Below are positions 58,832-64,000 of a stretch of DNA of 64,000 nt, in pieces (position 1 is the stretch's first letter; every line of letters begins with the position of its first letter). The notes below the pieces were generated by a model that saw only the letters and a list, made by a program, of their open reading frames with translations, made no database searches and was not told the origin of the DNA. The stretch lies in the NCBI RefSeq assembly GCF_001649575.2, contig NC_051430.1, forward strand, positions 12,051,232 to 12,115,231, written 5' to 3'. The stretch is from Kryptolebias marmoratus. Taxonomy: Eukaryota > Chordata > Actinopteri > Cyprinodontiformes > Rivulidae. A program made the translations under genes and the position numbers.

Positions 58832-61800
58832 TCAGAGATGCACAAAGGAATATTCAGCTCTGAAGGTCCCCTTGGTGTGCAGGTAGTCGCCGTGAAATTC
58901 CACCTCGGCCATATTTCCAGAGGAGCGCCACAGGAACAGCTGTCGGCCGTTAAACACGTTGGTCTTCAAGACATCCATGTCCCGAATCTGAAGGGGAAAA
59001 AAGGGGAATAATGCAGTCAGTCAGTCGTTTCGTGCACAAGTTCCTCCTCCTCCTGGCTGCGCAGCGTACTGAAACATGTGTTGCAGAGCGTGTGCGCACC
59101 ATAATGTATGTAGACCGGGAGTTGGTGGCGTTGAATACTAATCCTATGTGCAGAGCTTGGATTCTGATCTTCACCGAGGGAGGGGCGTTGATGAGCACTC
59201 GGCAGGTGTGGTTAGTGTTCGATGTTAACGGATTCTCAAAAACGCCGCTGGGGGAAAATAGCTGAATGTCGCAATCTGTCGAGGGCAAAAAACGAGGAGC
59301 GTTATATCCCTGCTTGGCGGAGAGTCGCGCGTGCAGTCAAGACTCAGCCACATCTGTGCGAAATGGAAAATGCAGGAGTTTCTCAGCAGCAGATTTTGTG
59401 CTGGGTTAATCTCCCTGCTATAATACACTTTGCTGTGTTAATGCCTTGGATTAGGCCCCTCCCCACCAGCAGGGTGGAGGGAAAACAACATGTACAGCTG
59501 CAAGGCCACTGTTTACAAAACAAACAAAAAAATATCGAGCTTTGCAATATTTTTACCTCTGCTCCGTTATTTGCGGTTATTTTTCCGTTTTCTGTTGGGT
59601 TGCGTCTCATCGCCGTCTCCAAGACGTCCTTAGATTCACCTTTTTGATCCCTTACCTTTCAGTGGGCCTTTCTTTTTCGACCTCGTATCATAAAGTGGGT
59701 TAGAAAAAGCTGCTGTACCCCGGTGGTGGCTCCGCTTCGCGTTCTTCTGCGAGCTGTAGGTGAACGCGACCCCGCTCCCAGGCGTGAACAGATTCTGTCG
59801 CACCAGCAGGACGTTGGTTCTGGTGGTAAGTTCGCTCCCGGCCACCTGCGCGCACTTCCTCACGAAAGCGAGGCGGTCGAAGAACGCCACGTACTCCTCT
59901 GTGACGACACGCGCGTGCAGAGTTAGGCGTACCCCTCAGCAGCGGAACTCTTGGGGAAAACACTTTGAATGCGGCATACTTTTCCTGCAGCTCAAGGAGC
60001 TGGATGTGACCTTAATGTGGATGACCTCATCGAGGGGTCGACCTATGGATACGGTGCATCGGCTCCTTACGTCCCTCAGATCCACCGTGCCTGATTCCTC
60101 CAGAAGGAGCTGTCCACAAGCACCTGGAAAAGCAGATACACTGGGATTGAAATCGCGCTCTCTCTTCAGCGAATAACGAGCGATAAAAGAGCAGTTACGA
60201 GCACTGACTGGGTTCAGGTGTCGGGGTGGGGACGGTGGTCGATGGAGCGGCGACGGCTTCCGTTGCACCCGCAGGCGCTTCATCTTTGTGGCCCAGAGTC
60301 GGAGATGGGAGAGGGCTCCGTGTGAGGTTTGTTTTCGCAGCTGCGGCGGCGGAGGTCACATCTCCGCAGCTGCCCCTGTCGCAGCCCTGGATGGTGATTG
60401 GCTTGGGCATGTGCATACAAAACAGGGGGCTGAGGGGCTCCGGCTTGGAGGGGCCCATGCAGGAGACGGCTCTCGACTGGATGCCATATCCACAGGGCAC
60501 TGAACACTGAACACACAACATGAGAGGTGAGTTCAGGTCAGAGTGTAAACAGGATCATGTACAAACAGACACGGGTCATATTGTTGACACTATCAACAAT
60601 ATTTGAGCAGACAGGCCATCATGTCCTTGCAGAGGTTTTTTTTTTTTTGTTCCTTTGTTTTTTTCAGTTGCTGGTGTGTTTTGCTCTATCCAATGGCTAA
60701 TCAATATATGAAATATTTTTGCTCTTAATGTCTATTCCTTTTCAAACAGTCTTGTCGAATGTACCTGGCTCCACGGCTTCACCTCCCACCTGTAGGTGCA
60801 GACTTTCACCAGGCAGGGTGTGGCGGTGGCCGGTTTGACGACTGCCCGGCAGCGATCCTCTGACACCGCACTCTCCTTGCCACGGATAAACTGGACACAG
60901 GACACGTTCCTGGTAGCTATACCCAGGTCGCAGGAGACAGAGCAGGGGGATGTGCTGACAACCTTCCACCTGGACAGGTGACGCGGGTGTTGAGATCTGT
61001 TTTCCTTTTGTCTCAATCGTGTGTGTATGTGTGTGTGTGTTTGTGTGAGATTTTTTTTTTTACCTTGCAGGACAGCTGTGAGTATTACAAGAAACCACTG
61101 CTGCAGGTTTGGGAAAGTCACTGCAGCTGGCGTCGTCCACCACCTCCTCCTGTCCCTCCACCTCTCCGGCACAGTACAGCACCCGGTTTGCCACCCCTCC
61201 TCCACACGTCACACTGCAGACTCCGTGCTTAGAGCGCCACCTGGTTGATATGAAAAAAAACAAAAAAACAATTCAAAGCAGCTGCAGATTGCAAAGCTTT
61301 ATTCTGCAGCTATACGGGTTCTCTGTGTGATTGAAACAAAACGTGGAAATGCGTAGTTTTTGCGCTCGTCTTACATTGCGGGGCAGGAAGAAGTGCCGCA
61401 GATCTCAGTCTGAGGATCAGGCTTGGTAGAAGCGTCACAGTTGAAGTCAGGAACGCCCTGTCTGGACCGGTGATCCACACAGGAAAACCACACCTGCAGT
61501 GTTCCTTCCATGCATGAGCGTTGGGTTTTGAGTTACTAAATGGGACCAAAGGTGTCGGCGCTGAAGTGGAAATGGCGATGTTGTGGAACTCACCGTTGCC
61601 ACAAGTCTTTGAACACTGGCTGACAACAGGGCTCCACACAAACACAGGAGCCTGACCGGAGCGTGGTGACAAGCCAGGCTTCAAGACAGCCAACCCCTGA
61701 ATAGAAAAGAGACATGTCTGACACTTAGAAATTACTATCACTTTTTATTTTTTGTTAAACTTTACCTCCCCCTCAGATTCCCACCCAACTGGGCAGACAT

Positions 61801-64000
61801 CGACCACACATGGCACAAAATCAGCTGGTCTGATCTGCTTCAAACACGAGCGTTGATCCACTTCAACATCCCGACCGTCTTCTTGCCGAACGCAGGACAC
61901 GACGCGTTTCGCCTCCCCTGGCCCACACACTGCAGAGCAGTTCCCTGGCTCTGACACGCGCCATCTGCGAGCAAACAAAAGTGGCTTTTCGCTTAAAGCT
62001 CCCTTTGAGGCGGCAGAACAGCACCACGAGTCCTCCGTGATCGTTGGAGGAAACGCGCTTTCAGGAATAATTTCATTCCAGGGCCGTCTAACGCGTGCGT
62101 ACAGTGCTGCAGGCCACACCTGGCAGGACAGAGGCGCAGGTTGCACTTTTCAGCAGAGTGTGGAGCAGCATCAGGGGGACATTCAGACTCTGGAACCGGT
62201 ACTAAATCCGATGCGTGTTTTTGAACACATCGCACAGAACGCACCCGAACTCCCCCTCCACAGGAGGCGCTACAAGCTCCAAAGTTCCCTGCATCCCACC
62301 TGCAAAACAGTAAATTATTCATGCATATTCATTTATCCTGAGTGCGACTGTGGGGNNNNNNNNNNNNNNNNNNNNNNNNNNNNNNNNNNNNNGGGGGTGG
62401 GGGTGGGGGGGAAACAGAGCTGAGTCACCTGGGGGGACAGGCTGTGAGCTGACAGGTTGTGTGGAGTGGTGCAGTTGGAGGAGGCGCTTTGCAGTGACGT
62501 TGCTGCAACTGGTTCATATTTTCGTCTACACAGACAAACTCATGCTTCTGAACACCTACAGAGACAAAAAAAAAGGCAAGAAGAAGACATCTTCAAGACA
62601 AAAATGCCAGTCCTGGAAAAAGATATATATACTGGATTGATTTTAACTTACAGAAAAACATAGTCAGCACTGTCCTGATTTTTTTAATGACACTTGAAAC
62701 TAAATATAAAATACAATTTATATAGTAAAAGATTTAGACGACATGGGAAAAGAATCAAATCTAAACACCAAACATACTCCTACATTTATAAGCTTTTCAT
62801 TTTATTTAAGATCGTATAAATAAACCCAAGGTATTTTCACTTTTGCTCTGTTAAAATAAACCAATCCTTCCATTTTAGGACTGCGGCTTATTTCCAAAAG
62901 GGGAAGGTAAATTACACGTTTCTAAACGCATCATTAATGACAAAAAGTACGTTGGTATTTCAAAGCCAACAATCACCAACAGTACGTCTATGGAACATGT
63001 TGCAAAACTGAAAAGAATTGGAATAAATTAACAAACAAACTAGATCAAATAAAACACAAAATATCTTCATGTTTATTTACACTCATATTGTGTGGAACAA
63101 AAGGAAAGTCGAGCTGAATAAGGGGCTGTTTTTTGTTTTTTTTTTTGTTAAAATTTGCATCTTCCATACATCCCAAGACATAAGGTTGCATTACTCTGGC
63201 TTTCCTTTCTTGCAAATTTCATTACGCATTCATCAGCGCGTTACTTACCTGATCCACACGAGACGGAGCAAGGTGTTGTGAAAACAGCCCATTTGCCTTC
63301 AGGTGTAACATCTATCAAGTTGCTGTTCCTGGCAGGTACATAAAACCAATAGCTGATGTTTGGATTTGTTTTCTCCCCATATTCCTTCCCGTATTTACGA
63401 TAGACCTGTAATTGGCAAAAGCATTGCAACTGCTAAAAGTTTCCGGATAAGATGTTTACATTTTGTTTTTGGTGAACTGTTTTCTTTAGAGTATGCGCAG
63501 TGTTTGATTGGTGTTTGACTGCTGGAGAAAGGCCCCAGCGACCCTGCATGGGAAAGCAGGTAAACAAGATGGATGGATGGAAAGACCACCTCCTAAATTA
63601 CATTGTGACTTTGGGTTGTAAATGTGTTTTCCTCCTCCTGACCTGTATATTTATCTCCTGTTTCAGAGGTCCGTTCGCCGTCACCTCTTCCGTCTCAGGT
63701 AGAAGGTCAGGGGTCAGGTGGAGGCGGTACTCCAGGTGGTTTTCATCCAGCGGGGAGGGATGGGTGATATTCAGAGCCATGCTGCCCGATCCAGCCACGA
63801 CGTACCGACCCCCAACCGTTACAGCTGCAAGCGCAGAACACACTCTGCTTTTACACGTTTGTTTCCCGCGGTGTTTTAGGAATCTTTATGTAGTGATGTC
63901 AGTTACCCAGATGAGTGAAGAGAGGAGCCATGTTGACAATGTGAACCCGTGTTGCGTTCACTGGCAGAGTGAGGAATGTGCTGTACTCTTGTTTTGGACA
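58832..64000 (-). CDS. adamts13: ADAMTS13, 3' part (spacer, TSP1 2-8, CUB1-2)
   Basis: Secreted zinc protease that cleaves von Willebrand factor; only the non-catalytic C-terminal part is here and the gene continues past 64000. Exons in transcript order: 64000-63907 (partial), 63824-63643, 63405-63249, 62555-62429, 62299-62120, 61964-61766, 61696-61594, 61504-61375, 61240-61064, 60969-60765, 60506-60209, 60123-59980, 59898-59656, 59275-59100 and 58987-58832 (stop 58834-58832). Phases join through all. The first three encode the spacer (GGRYVVAG, VYRKYGKEYG). Then come TSP1 repeats with W..C.SCG.G patterns such as CSASCGGGVRVRSVRC and CSVTCGGGVANRVLYC, a Ser/Thr/Pro/Ala-rich linker in the 60506-60209 exon, CUB1 (CTVSIGRPLDEV) and CUB2 (CDIQLFSPSG). 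Exon order and linker match human ADAMTS13. Donors at 59099 (GTGCGC) and 60208 (GTCAGT) and the acceptor before 61504 are non-ideal but are the ones that keep frame. Confidence 0.95.
62356..62392. other. Assembly gap (37 N) in an ADAMTS13 intron
   Basis: Lies between the exons at 62555-62429 and 62299-62120, flanked by TGTGGGG and a GGGGGTGGGGGTGGGGG run. Coding sequence is not affected. Confidence 0.97.
63515..63585 (+). mobile_element. SINE tail fragment in an ADAMTS13 intron
   Basis: GACCCTGCATGGGAAAGCAG (63540-63559), then GTAAACAAGATGGATGGATG, resembles the 3' end and GGAT tail of the window's SINE family. Confidence 0.5.

Noticed and set aside
1..64000. CRISPR arrays, bacterial operons, rRNA or canonical tRNA genes
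   Set aside because: The window is vertebrate nuclear DNA. Direct repeats seen are microsatellites or transposon relics, and tRNA-like sequence occurs only as SINE heads.

Overview
The window is vertebrate nuclear DNA, almost certainly from a teleost fish. It has intron-split genes with GT/AG borders, many short microsatellites, and relics of Tc1/mariner, L2-type LINE, tRNA-derived SINE and MITE families of the kind common in bony-fish genomes. Gene calls come from reading conceptual translations exon by exon and checking that reading phases join. Repeat family names come from recognition only and could not be tested against a library.

Four protein-coding genes are supported. ASB6 (+, 19260-23576, six exons, 433 aa) encodes an ankyrin/SOCS-box substrate receptor of a Cullin-5 ubiquitin ligase. 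IER5L (+, 47912-48808, single exon, 298 aa) is an immediate-early nuclear protein. CRAT (+, 52597-57740, fourteen exons, 628 aa) is carnitine O-acetyltransferase. The 3' part of ADAMTS13 (-, 58832 to beyond 64000, fifteen exons seen) covers the spacer domain, TSP1 repeats 2-8 and both CUB domains of the von Willebrand factor-cleaving protease. CRAT and ADAMTS13 converge tail to tail, and a MITE fills more than half of the 1.1 kb between their stop codons. ASB6, IER5L and CRAT also lie near one another on human 9q34.11, while ADAMTS13 lies several Mb away there. The genes are neighbours by synteny and do not form a pathway.

Layout: 1-19 kb is gene-free. It mixes dispersed repeats with unique-looking blocks and one CpG-rich block near 7.1-7.6 kb. 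ASB6 occupies 19.3-23.9 kb. From 23.9 to 47.6 kb is a second gene-poor stretch holding a Tc1 relic, an L2 fragment with a SINE nested in it, several copies of an unclassified modular repeat, satellites, and a few blocks with dense regulatory motifs (28.5, 30.6-30.9 and 40.0 kb). IER5L and its CpG-rich promoter follow, then about 3.3 kb of AT-rich sequence with an orphan promoter-like block and one unidentified exon-like ORF, then CRAT and ADAMTS13. Two N-gaps (39161-39236, 62356-62392) and one single N (40958) interrupt the sequence.

No wholly new biological system is evident. The observations most worth checking are the 93-nt in-frame, stop-free CRAT intron just before the catalytic segment, the loss of the peroxisomal tail in CRAT, the lysine at the ADAMTS13 position equivalent to human Arg660, the modular repeat family that spreads YY1-like motifs, and the paired CLEAR/X-box site at 28.5 kb.
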